Below, piece after piece: positions 17,999 to 26,344 of a stretch of DNA of 64,000 nucleotides; positions within the stretch are counted from its first letter, which is position 1, and each line of letters begins with the position of its first letter. The notes below the pieces were generated by a model, which was not told the origin of the DNA, made no database searches, and saw only the letters and a list, made by a program, of their open reading frames with translations. Source of the DNA: an uncultured Bacilli bacterium (GTDB taxonomy: Bacteria; Bacillota_I; Bacilli_A; RFN20; CAG-288). The translations under genes and the position numbers were made by a program. The DNA is taken from NCBI GenBank assembly GCA_944349335.1, contig CALVMW010000001.1, forward strand, positions 206,309 to 270,308, in the 5' to 3' direction.

Positions 17999-18749
17999 CG
18001 TTATTTCTTCTGGTTCAAAAGGTAATTGCACTTTAATAATCAATGGTGACAAAGTCATCGTTCTCGATTTAGGAGTAAGTAAAAAACGTATTGAAGAAGC
18101 TTTAAAAGGATACGGATTATCTTTTAATAATATTGAAGCTTATTTTATTACACACACTCACCATGATCATGCTTCTAACTGCTATCAAGCTGATATAAAT
18201 AAACTTTATGCCACCACGGATACTTTAGATAAAGTCGAAAATAAATTACCACCTACTCATATAATTAAACCTTTCTCTACTTTTTATATAGATGGTTTTA
18301 AAATTTCTTCTTTTCCCTTAAGTCACGATGATAAGGTTATAACTGTGGGATTCATCATCGAATGCGATGATGAAAAACTAATCTATTTAACTGATACTGG
18401 TTTTGTACCCGAAAAAACTATGCCGCTTTTACAAAATCCCGATTACCTTCTAATTGAAAGCAATCATGACCCCAAGATGCTTTGGCAATCATCGCGACCT
18501 GAATATCTTATTAGACGCATAATTTCTGATACTGGTCACCTCTCTAACTATGATTCAGGTTATTATATTGCTAATCTCATCGCTGACAATACTAAAGAAG
18601 TAGTTCTCTTACACCTCTCTGAAGAATGTAATACTAAAGATATCGCTTTAAATACAGTTAAAAAAGTAATTGTTGAACAATTAGGATATTTGCCTGACAT
18701 TATTTATAAAGCATCTTCGGCTGACAAAGAGACTAAAGGTGGATCATGA
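17988..18749 (+). CDS. walJ: Metallo-beta-lactamase-fold hydrolase WalJ/YycJ
   Basis: 253 residues from the ATG at 17988; the longer open frame upstream lies inside dnaB. It starts with the family sequence MKFNVISSGSKGNCTLI and has the metal motif THTHHDHAS, with further histidines at SHDD and in GHLSNYDSG. In Bacillus YycJ is a 5'-3' DNA exonuclease linked to the walRK operon and mismatch repair. Here it sits between dnaB and rlmH without walRK, so the link is to replication and ribosome genes. Confidence 0.92.
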   Translation: MKFNVISSGSKGNCTLIINGDKVIVLDLGVSKKRIEEALKGYGLSFNNIEAYFITHTHHDHASNCYQADINKLYATTDTLDKVENKLPPTHIIKPFSTFYIDGFKISSFPLSHDDKVITVGFIIECDDEKLIYLTDTGFVPEKTMPLLQNPDYLLIESNHDPKMLWQSSRPEYLIRRIISDTGHLSNYDSGYYIANLIADNTKEVVLLHLSEECNTKDIALNTVKKVIVEQLGYLPDIIYKASSADKETKGGS

Positions 18750-19207
18750 TACATTTTTTAATACCAGGTAAAATTAAAGATAATTATTTAAGAAATGGCT
18801 ATGATGAATATCTTAAAAGAATAAAAAAATTTACAAAAGCTGATATTATCTTGCTCAAAGAAGAAAAAATATATGATGATCAAATTGAGACAGCTCTTTT
18901 AAAAGAAGGTAAAAATGCGTTAAATTTAATCAAGAAAGACGATATATTGATCTTAATTGATATTCACGGAAAAATGTATGATAGCTTAGCTTTTTCAAAA
19001 ATAATAGAAACAACCACTCAATCGACTAATAATATTTTCTTCCTTTTCGGATCTTCATGCGGACTATCTGATATCGTAAGAAAAAGAGCAAACTATTCTA
19101 TTTCTCTATCAAACTTAACATTCACTCATTATCATGCTCTTCTCCTTGTTTTAGAACAAGTATATCGATCTTTTAAAATACTTTCTAACCAAACCTACAA
19201 TAAATAG
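18746..19207 (+). CDS. rlmH: 23S rRNA (pseudouridine-1915-N3)-methyltransferase
   Basis: 153 residues, a SPOUT methyltransferase that modifies helix 69 of 23S rRNA. It has the N-terminal pattern IPGKIKDNYLRNGYDEYLKR, a glycine-rich loop LFGSSCGLSD (usually FxIGGxxG), and the C-terminal knot THYHALLLVLEQVYRSFKI ending TYNK, close to the family's HQL..LLEQ.YRA...YHK. It overlaps walJ by 4 bp and ends the operon. No clear terminator follows. Confidence 0.93.
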   Translation: MIHFLIPGKIKDNYLRNGYDEYLKRIKKFTKADIILLKEEKIYDDQIETALLKEGKNALNLIKKDDILILIDIHGKMYDSLAFSKIIETTTQSTNNIFFLFGSSCGLSDIVRKRANYSISLSNLTFTHYHALLLVLEQVYRSFKILSNQTYNK

Positions 19208-19212
19208 AAATC

Positions 19213-19241
19213 TTGACTTTTATTTACTCATACTTTATACT
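19213..19241 (+). promoter_or_regulatory. Promoter of tRNA-Gln
   Basis: TTGACT (19213-19218), a 17-base spacer and TATACT (19236-19241). Initiation would be near 19248, seven bases before the mature tRNA. Confidence 0.8.
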
Positions 19242-19254
19242 TTTCAATTGCGAT

Positions 19255-19329
19255 TGGGATATAGTCAAGCGGTAAGACAGCAGTCTCTGAAACTGTGATT
19301 CCTTGGTTCGAATCCAAGTATCCCAGCCA
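19255..19329 (+). tRNA. tRNA-Gln (anticodon CTG), prophage insertion site
   Basis: Acceptor TGGGATA with TATCCCA, anticodon stem GCAGT/ACTGT (one wobble) around CTCTGAA (anticodon CTG), T-arm CTTGG-TTCGAAT-CCAAG, discriminator G, encoded CCA, then a run of eight T. It reads CAG. Its last 17 bases belong to the 36-bp att repeat, so the integrated element restores rather than breaks the tRNA. Confidence 0.95.
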
Positions 19330-19348
19330 TTTTTTTTGCTTAAAAAAT
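19313..19348. repeat. attL, 36-bp direct repeat in the tRNA-Gln 3' end
   Basis: A perfect 36-base match to 32217-32252. It starts TCCAAGTATCCCAGCCA (tRNA 3' end), continues with eight T, and ends GCTTAAAAAAT. The stop codon of the integrase lies inside it. This is the classic arrangement of a tyrosine-integrase element in a tRNA gene. Confidence 0.95.
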
Positions 19349-20320
19349 TGAACTTAATTTATCATCTAAAATAGCGCAAATCTTCGCTTTTTTCTCTTCT
19401 GAATCACCTATATAATAACGCTTTGTAACTTCAAAAGAATCATGACCTAAATAATCTTTAATAGATTCTTGTGATAAACCATTCTCTAATAAAAAACTAG
19501 CTTCACTTCTTCGAAAAGCGTGAAAAGTAAACTTATTTAAATTAGCTTCTTTAATACATTTTCTCATCATTCTATTGATTGTACTAGAACCAATAGGTAT
19601 ATCTTTACTTCTTTTAGAACAAAATAAAAAATTTTCTTTATGTAATTTATTTTTCTTAATATAAATATATAACCTTTTAAATAAAAAACCTGGTAACAAA
19701 ATAGATCTATTAGAATTTTCACTCTTAACTGATGTTACTTCAAACTTCCCTTTACCTATTTCTACAACTTGTTGATATATATATAATTCATGAGAATTAA
19801 AATCTACTGCATCAATAGTTATTCCTCTTGTTTCTCCTATCCTTAAAGCACAAACAAAAGCAGTTAAAAACAATAATTTAAATCTTTCTTCATTTAAACA
19901 ATCATAAAACCTTTTAAAATCACTAATCGATAAAAAATATTTTTTCTTCTTAATTTTCTTAATAGAATAATCTTTTGGAACATAAAGTTTTTTATATTCA
20001 ACATTATGTAAACCATAATATAAATCTAAAAATTCAAAAATACCTTTTAAATCACTTTTAATTCTCTTTTTTACATAAGAAGAACACTTTAATCTATTCC
20101 ACCAAAAAATTAAGATTGAATAGTCTATTTCACTAACATCAATATTAGGTAATAACCTCACATATTTATTTATTCTATTATATGCACTATAAAAAGATGA
20201 TTCTTTAATCCGATTTTTTAAATTCATAAAATAAAAATCTATTAAATCATAAAATTTTAAATTTTTATTTTTAAATGAATAAATTAATTCATCTTCGCTT
20301 TTGTTGAGATAATTTTTCAT
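19340..20320 (-). CDS. int: Tyrosine integrase of the element
   Basis: 326 residues. An N-terminal SAM-like arm-binding part (about 1-120) precedes the catalytic domain, with the first catalytic arginine in CALRIGETRG, the HxxR in HAFRRSEASFLL, the histidine in YLGHDSFEVT and the nucleophile tyrosine in KRYYIGD. It integrates and excises the element at tRNA-Gln. It overlaps the end of rep by 32 bp, so it is translated from the same message. Its stop codon lies within attL, so excision changes the sequence just after the coding end. Confidence 0.94.
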   Translation of the reverse strand: MKNYLNKSEDELIYSFKNKNLKFYDLIDFYFMNLKNRIKESSFYSAYNRINKYVRLLPNIDVSEIDYSILIFWWNRLKCSSYVKKRIKSDLKGIFEFLDLYYGLHNVEYKKLYVPKDYSIKKIKKKKYFLSISDFKRFYDCLNEERFKLLFLTAFVCALRIGETRGITIDAVDFNSHELYIYQQVVEIGKGKFEVTSVKSENSNRSILLPGFLFKRLYIYIKKNKLHKENFLFCSKRSKDIPIGSSTINRMMRKCIKEANLNKFTFHAFRRSEASFLLENGLSQESIKDYLGHDSFEVTKRYYIGDSEEKKAKICAILDDKLSSIF

Positions 20321-21551
20321 AATTGCATCCCATAGAAACTAAAGTATTTTTAATTAAAGATAAAACTTCTTCATCACTTAAAATTTCACCAGTAATACCT
20401 AAAAAATAATTCTTAATCTGAAATATAATTTTTTCTTCTATACCATGTTTATCCAAATATTCTTCCATGAAGGATTTTAAATAACTATTAAAATCACCAG
20501 TTGCCATAGTTTTCAATAATGTAGACATCCAGTAATCTTTAATCCAAGTAAAAGATTTAGTAATACTTTCTTCAATTTTTGATTGATCAGATGGAACTCT
20601 TACTTTTTCGACACTACCTAAAAATTTCAAATAAGATTTCCAAGTAGATAATTTTGACATATTCTTATTTACATCTCTTTTATAAGAACCATTAACTTTA
20701 AAATCAATTAAACCATATAAAACAGATTTTGATAATTTACCAAATTCATTATTTAAAAAAGCCTTTTTTAATAATACTTTACAAAAATATTCACATTTTT
20801 CTTTTGTTAAAGAAAATTCAAATCTAACCCAAGAACTAACACCAGATACTATATTTTTAGAAGAGCGTTCAGCTTTTTTATCATATATATTAAGCAAAAT
20901 AGAAGATGATCTACTACCAAAAGTGCAAGTATAACCAGCTCGAGTATCAAAAATATGTGTTTGATTTCTCTCATCTAAATCATCTTCATATTCTTCATCT
21001 AAAGACAAAGAATATTTTTCATCACCAATTTTACCATTAACTTTTTTACCACGAAAAACAGAAGTAAAATTTTGCTTATATATTTTATCTTTAATATCAT
21101 CAATATTCAAATAACCATCAATATCATCACAGGCTATATCAATTCTTTTAAACCTGCATCGAACTTTATCTGAAAGAAAAAACAATAATTCTTTCCAAGA
21201 ACCACCTCTCATTTCAAAATGACGACAACCAGAACCAGATATTTCAATTATAAACTGATACTTTTCACCTTCAACTCTACCAGAATCTTCAACATCAATA
21301 CCTACTTTTAAATCTTCATTATAAATTAAAGTTTTTCGATACTTTAAAGTTCTCAAATCATTTCTTTCAGATTCATAATATGAATTAATATCTAACTTTA
21401 AAATATTAAATAATTCTAATAACTTACTAGATGGATTATTTAAATCAAAATTTTCAAAAACAACAAATCTAAACCAATCAATTAAAACAGATTGAATATT
21501 TTTAGATAATACTTCATTTTGTAAATCAGTTTTTGAGAAATTTTTTTTCAT
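20289..21551 (-). CDS. Rep_trans-type replication initiation protein
   Basis: 420 residues from the ATG at 21551, spaced 8 bases from AGGTGG (a GTG 12 bases upstream falls inside that site). It shows the Rep_trans (PF02486) order: VLIDWFRFVVF, ISGSGCRHFEMRGG, RFKRIDIACDDIDG, TCTFGSRSSSILLNIYDKKAE and WVRFEFSL. The family includes CTX-phage RstA and Gram-positive rolling-circle initiators. It should nick the double-stranded form at the origin, most likely in the GC-rich interval just upstream. A catalytic tyrosine could be in the YDKKAE segment, but I cannot prove it by eye. Confidence 0.85.
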   Translation of the reverse strand: MKKNFSKTDLQNEVLSKNIQSVLIDWFRFVVFENFDLNNPSSKLLELFNILKLDINSYYESERNDLRTLKYRKTLIYNEDLKVGIDVEDSGRVEGEKYQFIIEISGSGCRHFEMRGGSWKELLFFLSDKVRCRFKRIDIACDDIDGYLNIDDIKDKIYKQNFTSVFRGKKVNGKIGDEKYSLSLDEEYEDDLDERNQTHIFDTRAGYTCTFGSRSSSILLNIYDKKAERSSKNIVSGVSSWVRFEFSLTKEKCEYFCKVLLKKAFLNNEFGKLSKSVLYGLIDFKVNGSYKRDVNKNMSKLSTWKSYLKFLGSVEKVRVPSDQSKIEESITKSFTWIKDYWMSTLLKTMATGDFNSYLKSFMEEYLDKHGIEEKIIFQIKNYFLGITGEILSDEEVLSLIKNTLVSMGCNYEKLSQQKRR

Positions 21552-21599
21552 ACTCTTTACCACCTAATTTATTGATAACTATCGAATTATTTAAATAAA

Positions 21600-21835
21600 T
21601 TTTTTAAAAAATTTTTACGCGCTAGAATGGGTATTACATATTCCCTTCCAATGAAGATTAACGACTAATCTTCGAAAAATGTAAAGACAAATAACGGATT
21701 TTGTCAAGTGCGCCGCGCTAAGCATTCGCTTGCTACGGCGCTTTTCATTTTACCGCCTTATTGTTGTCAAGCGTTGCCCTAACGGCGTCTCGCAAGCTTG
21801 CCGCTTGACAACGGCTTAATTTTGCGACTAAACAA
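21600..21835. promoter_or_regulatory. Presumptive replication origin / packaging region of the element
   Basis: An interval of about 300 bp between rep and the ATPase gene, clearly richer in G+C than the rest of the element. It holds three hairpins: GAAGATTA/TAATCTTC (21653-21673, loop ACGAC); GCGCCG/CGGCGC (21710-21741) followed by TTTT; and a perfect 11-bp pair GTTGTCAAGCG (21763-21773) and CGCTTGACAAC (21802-21812). TTGTCAAG also occurs at 21701-21708, so it appears three times counting both strands. Position beside Rep and structure fit a rolling-circle double-strand origin, with a packaging hairpin possible. Confidence 0.6.
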
Positions 21836-21857
21836 ACATTTCATCTTTCACCTCCTT

Positions 21858-23291
21858 TTATCGTTTTAGCTTAGTTTTGTTCTTATCCAGAACAGAGCTA
21901 ATAAACATTTCAAAATTTTTATCATCTATATCAGGCACTTTTTGACTATCAAAATCTATATCATCATATAAATGAGATTCTGATTCGTTAACTAGATAAT
22001 CATGTAAAATTGAAAAATTATAAGTATCTGAACTTCCGTAACAAAAGCACAAAGGAAAAATAAATTTCTCTTTAAACACATTTGAGGAATAATCACTTTC
22101 TGATCTTTCAACATCATCAGGATTAGTAAAATATTTTCCCTTATAACTAATGAACCCATCAGCAAATATCTTATTCTTCGCATTATTTAAAACAGACAAT
22201 ATCTTTTTAATCTTGCTTTCTTTTAAAGAAGATAATCTACTATACTTCTCAAAATTAGCATTTAATTTATCTGGAATAACTAAATCATAATTCTTTAATG
22301 ATTCGATCTTCTTATTAATAGATGATAAACGAGCTTGACCGATTGAATTTAATATTCCTAAATAAAAAATTTGATAACGTTCTAAAAAATCAATTGCAAA
22401 ATCGATAAACACCGATTTTAAAGAATAGCCTAAATGTTCTTCTCTCTTTTCAATATAGAAAACACCAGTAGCTAATTCTCTTTCTTGTTTAACAATACGA
22501 GTAAAATCTTGAGCAGTGATAATTGTATGTATTGTTCCTTTTCCAAAATGGCGAATAAGGCGATAAAAAACATCTGCTCCACCATCCTCTCGAGCTACCG
22601 CAAAAGCCTCAGTAGAAACTTTACCCGTGAGAGCTTTTTCATCTTCAAAAATAGTTGTATATCTTAAAATAGAATAATCTTTTTCAAGAGATCTATTTTT
22701 AATATCAATCATATCGGGATTATATGGCATTGCCCAATTTTTTGTACTATAACAATAAAACTTTCGATTCCAAAAATAACAATAATTATTTCTTAATACC
22801 GCTAAATAAGCGTCAATGTAATCTCTTAATAATGAAATATATGAAACTGGATATAAACCAGCGTCATAATATTTATTTAATAGCTTATCTCTTAGATCCT
22901 TATGATTTTCTAAAAGATAATTTAAAAGAAGATTTGAATTATTTATTTTTAATTCTTTAAAAGCGACTGAAATAAGAGAATCAATCTCATTAAAATCAAC
23001 ATTATTAAATATAATTCTAATATCATCTATCTTTTTCAATGCTTGCTCTTTCTTGATATCAGCTAATATATTTACTAATCCAGATGAACATGTAGTCTTT
23101 CCACAACCAATATTTCCGCATACATAAGTAATCAATCCAAAATAAGGAGATGCAACAAAATTCTTTGTATTTAAAACTCCTTTAGCGTATCCATATCTTT
23201 GAAAATAAGTAACAACAGGAGAAAAGATAAAAAAATAAGTTAAAGCATAGATAGGAATTAATGCAACTAACAAAATTTGAACATTACTCAT
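21858..23291 (-). CDS. Zot-like (pI) morphogenesis ATPase, membrane anchored
   Basis: 477 residues from the ATG at 23291 behind AAGGAGG. A membrane helix lies at about 3-27, then Walker A YVCGNIGCGKTT near 60-70. A Walker B-like strand ending in acidic residues (TTIFEDEKAL) lies near 205, and RHFGKGTIHTIITAQDFTRI near 248 resembles the conserved H-G-D-TQ segment of Zot proteins. Zot/pI ATPases extrude filamentous phage through the membrane. The C-terminal 150 residues are less conserved. A HerA/FtsK-type DNA pump for transfer is the alternative. It overlaps the small membrane protein gene by 8 bp. Confidence 0.7.
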   Translation of the reverse strand: MSNVQILLVALIPIYALTYFFIFSPVVTYFQRYGYAKGVLNTKNFVASPYFGLITYVCGNIGCGKTTCSSGLVNILADIKKEQALKKIDDIRIIFNNVDFNEIDSLISVAFKELKINNSNLLLNYLLENHKDLRDKLLNKYYDAGLYPVSYISLLRDYIDAYLAVLRNNYCYFWNRKFYCYSTKNWAMPYNPDMIDIKNRSLEKDYSILRYTTIFEDEKALTGKVSTEAFAVAREDGGADVFYRLIRHFGKGTIHTIITAQDFTRIVKQERELATGVFYIEKREEHLGYSLKSVFIDFAIDFLERYQIFYLGILNSIGQARLSSINKKIESLKNYDLVIPDKLNANFEKYSRLSSLKESKIKKILSVLNNAKNKIFADGFISYKGKYFTNPDDVERSESDYSSNVFKEKFIFPLCFCYGSSDTYNFSILHDYLVNESESHLYDDIDFDSQKVPDIDDKNFEMFISSVLDKNKTKLKR

Positions 23292-23508
23292 CTTTATCTT
23301 CCTCCTTGCTACCATTTAGATCTCTTTCTTCTTTACTAAAATGTTTTGAATAATATCTAATTAAAGATTTTTTAGATCTAAATGGAGAAAACAACAATAC
23401 TAATCCATAAATAGGAAGATAAATAATATAAAAACATAGAAAGAATATCCAATATAAAGGCATAAGAATGATAGGAAAATAATCTGGTATAAATTTTAAC
23501 TTTATCAT
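23284..23508 (-). CDS. Small membrane protein, candidate coat or assembly protein
   Basis: 74 residues. Residues about 9-43 are continuously hydrophobic (long enough for one or two helices) and the C-terminal 30 are strongly charged (SKEERDLNGSKEEDKDE at the end). There is no obvious signal peptidase site. In filamentous phages the gene just before the ATPase is often a minor or major virion membrane protein, so this is the best coat candidate here, but the match is positional only. A decayed copy of the same gene lies at about 32520-32600. Its start region overlaps the -35 box of the rightward promoter at 23508. Confidence 0.7.
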   Translation of the reverse strand: MIKLKFIPDYFPIILMPLYWIFFLCFYIIYLPIYGLVLLFSPFRSKKSLIRYYSKHFSKEERDLNGSKEEDKDE

Positions 23509-23536
23509 TGACTTTACTCCTTTCTATTAATATACT
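23508..23536 (+). promoter_or_regulatory. Rightward promoter of the small RNA at 23543
   Basis: TTGACT (23508-23513), exactly 17 bases, TATACT (23531-23536), on the strand opposite the structural genes. The same promoter, also with a 17-base spacer, recurs in the relic at 32598-32626. Confidence 0.75.
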
Positions 23537-23542
23537 TATATC

Positions 23543-23625
23543 AATCAACATTCTGTTGAGCGTGATTAGGTGTGTCGAAGTCCCTAACATTGTGACCGGG
23601 TGTGTCGAAGTCCCCGGCATTTTTT
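23543..23625 (+). ncRNA. Candidate phage small RNA with twin identical hairpin loops
   Basis: From the predicted start (about 23543) the RNA folds as CAACA-TTC-TGTTG, then two hairpins with the same 12-base loop TGTGTCGAAGTC, then a T run at 23620-23625. The stems are TTAGG/CCTAA (23566-23587) and CCGGG/CCCGG (23596-23617): three of five base pairs differ but all stay paired. The last hairpin with its T run is an intrinsic terminator. The unit fills the whole gap between two leftward genes. No known RNA family is recognised; repeated loops suggest a binding or sponge role. Confidence 0.65.
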
Positions 23626-23977
23626 ATTTATAAATTATTTTTAAATATTTATAAGGTAATGAATCAATTCTACTATGCTTTCTTTCTTTTAAAGTAGATT
23701 CGCAAATATTAATATCTCTACTATCAATACCAGACCAATGTTCATTACCTAGAACATTTTTATTTAAAGGAAATATATCTCCATTCTTTGCTCTTTTTAA
23801 AGCATCATAATCATATCTATAACAACGTCTACTCCTATCATAATGTTCCAAACTAGTAATTGTTTTAACTCTACACTTTTTATTTTTCCTATTATGATTC
23901 AAAACAACTACATCATGACTAGAACTAATTCCTAAATCATTTCCTGATACATTAAAAACTTTTTCTACATATTTCAT
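23624..23977 (-). CDS. Small basic protein of the element, unknown
   Basis: 117 residues, start with GGAGGATT upstream. Rich in R, K, H and Y, with no membrane segment. It contains VVVLNHNRKNKKCRVKTITS, then LKRAKNGDIFPLNKNVLG. The pattern of a hydrophobic strand followed by H-x-KNxKK recurs in the 103-residue protein at 28706 (LTLMHSPKNGKKKNYLL), so the two may be distant relatives. A nucleic-acid-binding or regulatory role is possible. Its stop coincides with the end of the small RNA on the other strand. Confidence 0.65.
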   Translation of the reverse strand: MKYVEKVFNVSGNDLGISSSHDVVVLNHNRKNKKCRVKTITSLEHYDRSRRCYRYDYDALKRAKNGDIFPLNKNVLGNEHWSGIDSRDINICESTLKERKHSRIDSLPYKYLKIIYK

Positions 23978-23994
23978 AGTTAATCCTCCTTTAT

Positions 23995-26256
23995 TTATTC
24001 AAACAACCATATACGAGGAATCTCTTCTCCTCTTATCTTCTGAATGATTGCTAACCACCACCAAACAAGAATGAAATAAATAATAGTAAATATTACTTCT
24101 AATACTTTAACTAAAACTTTAAATACGACTTTAACTGCGCTAAATATAACTGGGAAAAAGATTCCTAAAATACCTAATACTAATACTAAACAAGCTATTA
24201 CTATCAAAGTGATTGCCCAAGTAGGTAATGAATCAGCTTCGCTATCTGGTATTTCTGGTGTTCCAGATATAGTAAATGGATGAGATGCTACTGGTAATAT
24301 AAATGTTTCATCTTTTTCATTTTTAAAAGTAAAATCGATAAATTGAAAATCAAAAATAACATCAGTTTTACTTACTGCTATTGATGATCCAGTCCATGTT
24401 CCATCTTGACCGACTGATGATTCTGAATAATTTTTACTCGCAGCAATATAGGTATTTGATAAAGCATAATCATAAATCATTCGATATATTTTTTTATCAT
24501 TATTTAAAGAATCATCAATAAATTGATTTAATGTCATCTTAGTAGATCCAACACCATCATCATCAATGATTTCTTGCCCTCTACGTAAAAATTCATCTTC
24601 AATACAACTATAAATAAAATCAGATTGATAATCATTAGTTACATTTTTTAAACTTAAATCTTTTGTTCCATTAAAATAAGGATAATACTTACTTAAATTT
24701 AAATCATTTTCATACGCTTGTCTAAATATATCTCCTAAACTAATTTTAGAAGTATCAGAATAATCAGCGTAATCAAAACTAATATAATCAGATGATATTC
24801 CTAAAAGAATCTTTGAATAATTATAAATATAAGGAAATCCGTTTAAATAATCTGATACTTGATAATTTAATAAATCTGTATTAGTTTGACTTTTCTTAAC
24901 ATATCCATATTTAGTTGATAAACTATCTGTTTTGGGAGCATAAAAAAGATCATTAGTTATTGTTCCATTTAATCTAGGTAAATTATCTGATTCATCTAAA
25001 TCATAATTATTTTCTTCATACCATTCTAAATAATCTAATACTTCTGAAGAAGTAATATGAGAATCTTCTAAATTACCATTATTATAAGCATCTTCAGATT
25101 TATCAAAAATCCAATCAGGATTATCAATTCGAAGCTGATGGTGACCGCTATCATCTCTGTTGTTATAAAAATAACTATATAATGGATAGCCATCAATAGT
25201 ATTAGTTGATGAATTATAATCTGGATCGCTCTTATCAACTACTCTACTTTCTAAATTATCATATTCAGCAAAGCCAGAAAATTTAAAACCATAATTTGGA
25301 TTTGCTCCTGTATATTCAAAATTAGTATTTAAATTTTTTCTATTAAGAAAATTTAAAGCTGAATTATATGTTGACTTATCACCATATGAAACCATCCAAT
25401 CGGTTCTATACTTATAATAATTATAATCTACTTTATATAATTCTCCATATTCATCATAATTATTATTAAAACTAAAATAAACACCAAATAAGTCAAAATT
25501 TAATTCGAATGGTCTTGTTCCAGAAGCTAATAAACCAGCTGATCCAGTAACACAAGCATCACCAGTTACTGAACCAAAATCTGCTATAAATGGATATGTT
25601 CTTACTCTAATAACATCAAAATCAGATTCTGATACTGCTAATGTTGAACTATCGATACTACCATTCGTTGAACAAAAGCCTGAATAATTCATTCTTCTTC
25701 CAATATCAAAAGTACGTGATGAATTATTTTCTGTGAGTGTAATTGATGAAACTAAATAGGATCTAGTTTCTTTACTATCATCAAAACGATGATAATAATC
25801 AGAAGCTCCTGCTACACGATACTTAATAAACAAATTATCGTAAGTACGATCACATTCAATAAGTGAATGGACTTCATAATCACCAGTTGAAGGAATTTCA
25901 GCATCAGATACTGATCCAGATATAAACTTCATAGTACAAGTACCAGTATTATCCCAATCAGTTCCAGAGCGATTATATATATAAATATAATATGAATATT
26001 GACCTACATAAGCATCATCTGTATAAAACCACTCAACACCAGTTAAAAATTGTGGAGTAGCATTATCAATTTTTGGATATAAATCATAATTTATACCCAT
26101 ATCATTCAAATCTTCTTCAATAGAACGACCATCAAAATCTAAAGTATCAGATTGAACTTTTAATACTAAAGAATCATTATTCTTAATAATAGGCTCACTT
26201 AAAGGAGCAAAATAACTAAATAATGCAAATAAAGATAATACTAATTTATTTTTCAT
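23995..26256 (-). CDS. Large exported protein with C-terminal membrane anchor (adsorption-like)
   Basis: 753 residues. There is a signal peptide at 1-24 (KLVLSLFALFSYFAPL), then about 640 residues rich in D, N, S and Y that look extracellular. Near the C-terminus come two hydrophobic segments (WAITLIVIACLVLVLGILGIF and VLEVIFTIIYFILVWWWLAII), then a short basic tail. Long exported proteins held by a C-terminal helix and encoded just before the assembly ATPase match the position and form of the pIII-type adsorption proteins of filamentous phages. No domain is recognised. It could also be a surface protein expressed by the lysogen. Confidence 0.72.
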   Translation of the reverse strand: MKNKLVLSLFALFSYFAPLSEPIIKNNDSLVLKVQSDTLDFDGRSIEEDLNDMGINYDLYPKIDNATPQFLTGVEWFYTDDAYVGQYSYYIYIYNRSGTDWDNTGTCTMKFISGSVSDAEIPSTGDYEVHSLIECDRTYDNLFIKYRVAGASDYYHRFDDSKETRSYLVSSITLTENNSSRTFDIGRRMNYSGFCSTNGSIDSSTLAVSESDFDVIRVRTYPFIADFGSVTGDACVTGSAGLLASGTRPFELNFDLFGVYFSFNNNYDEYGELYKVDYNYYKYRTDWMVSYGDKSTYNSALNFLNRKNLNTNFEYTGANPNYGFKFSGFAEYDNLESRVVDKSDPDYNSSTNTIDGYPLYSYFYNNRDDSGHHQLRIDNPDWIFDKSEDAYNNGNLEDSHITSSEVLDYLEWYEENNYDLDESDNLPRLNGTITNDLFYAPKTDSLSTKYGYVKKSQTNTDLLNYQVSDYLNGFPYIYNYSKILLGISSDYISFDYADYSDTSKISLGDIFRQAYENDLNLSKYYPYFNGTKDLSLKNVTNDYQSDFIYSCIEDEFLRRGQEIIDDDGVGSTKMTLNQFIDDSLNNDKKIYRMIYDYALSNTYIAASKNYSESSVGQDGTWTGSSIAVSKTDVIFDFQFIDFTFKNEKDETFILPVASHPFTISGTPEIPDSEADSLPTWAITLIVIACLVLVLGILGIFFPVIFSAVKVVFKVLVKVLEVIFTIIYFILVWWWLAIIQKIRGEEIPRIWLFE

Positions 26257-26285
26257 GATATGACTCCTTTATTTCCTTACATAGA

Positions 26286-26307
26286 GGGAGAGAATTTAAT
26301 CTCTCCC
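26286..26307 (-). other. mRNA hairpin after the long Ig-like gene
   Basis: GGGAGAGA and TCTCTCCC form a perfect 8-bp stem with a 6-base loop, with no T run on the minus strand. The equivalent gap after the paralogous gene has an 8-bp hairpin of similar but not identical sequence (29042-29064). The paired position suggests message processing or stability rather than termination. Confidence 0.5.
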
Positions 26308-26344
26308 CTAGAAAGGAATGTTCAATATGTACTAGAAATAATTA

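Noticed and set aside
21600-21835. A protein-coding gene in the GC-rich gap
   Set aside because: No frame of useful length with a start and ribosome site; hairpins dominate.
22485-22960. Plus-strand frames inside the ATPase gene
   Set aside because: Antisense shadows without ribosome sites.
23378-23620. An 80-codon minus-strand frame with repeated GTSTH, covering the small RNA and the 74-residue gene
   Set aside because: It overlaps the ribosome-site-led membrane gene in another frame. The repeat is better explained by the paired RNA hairpins, whose stems covary.
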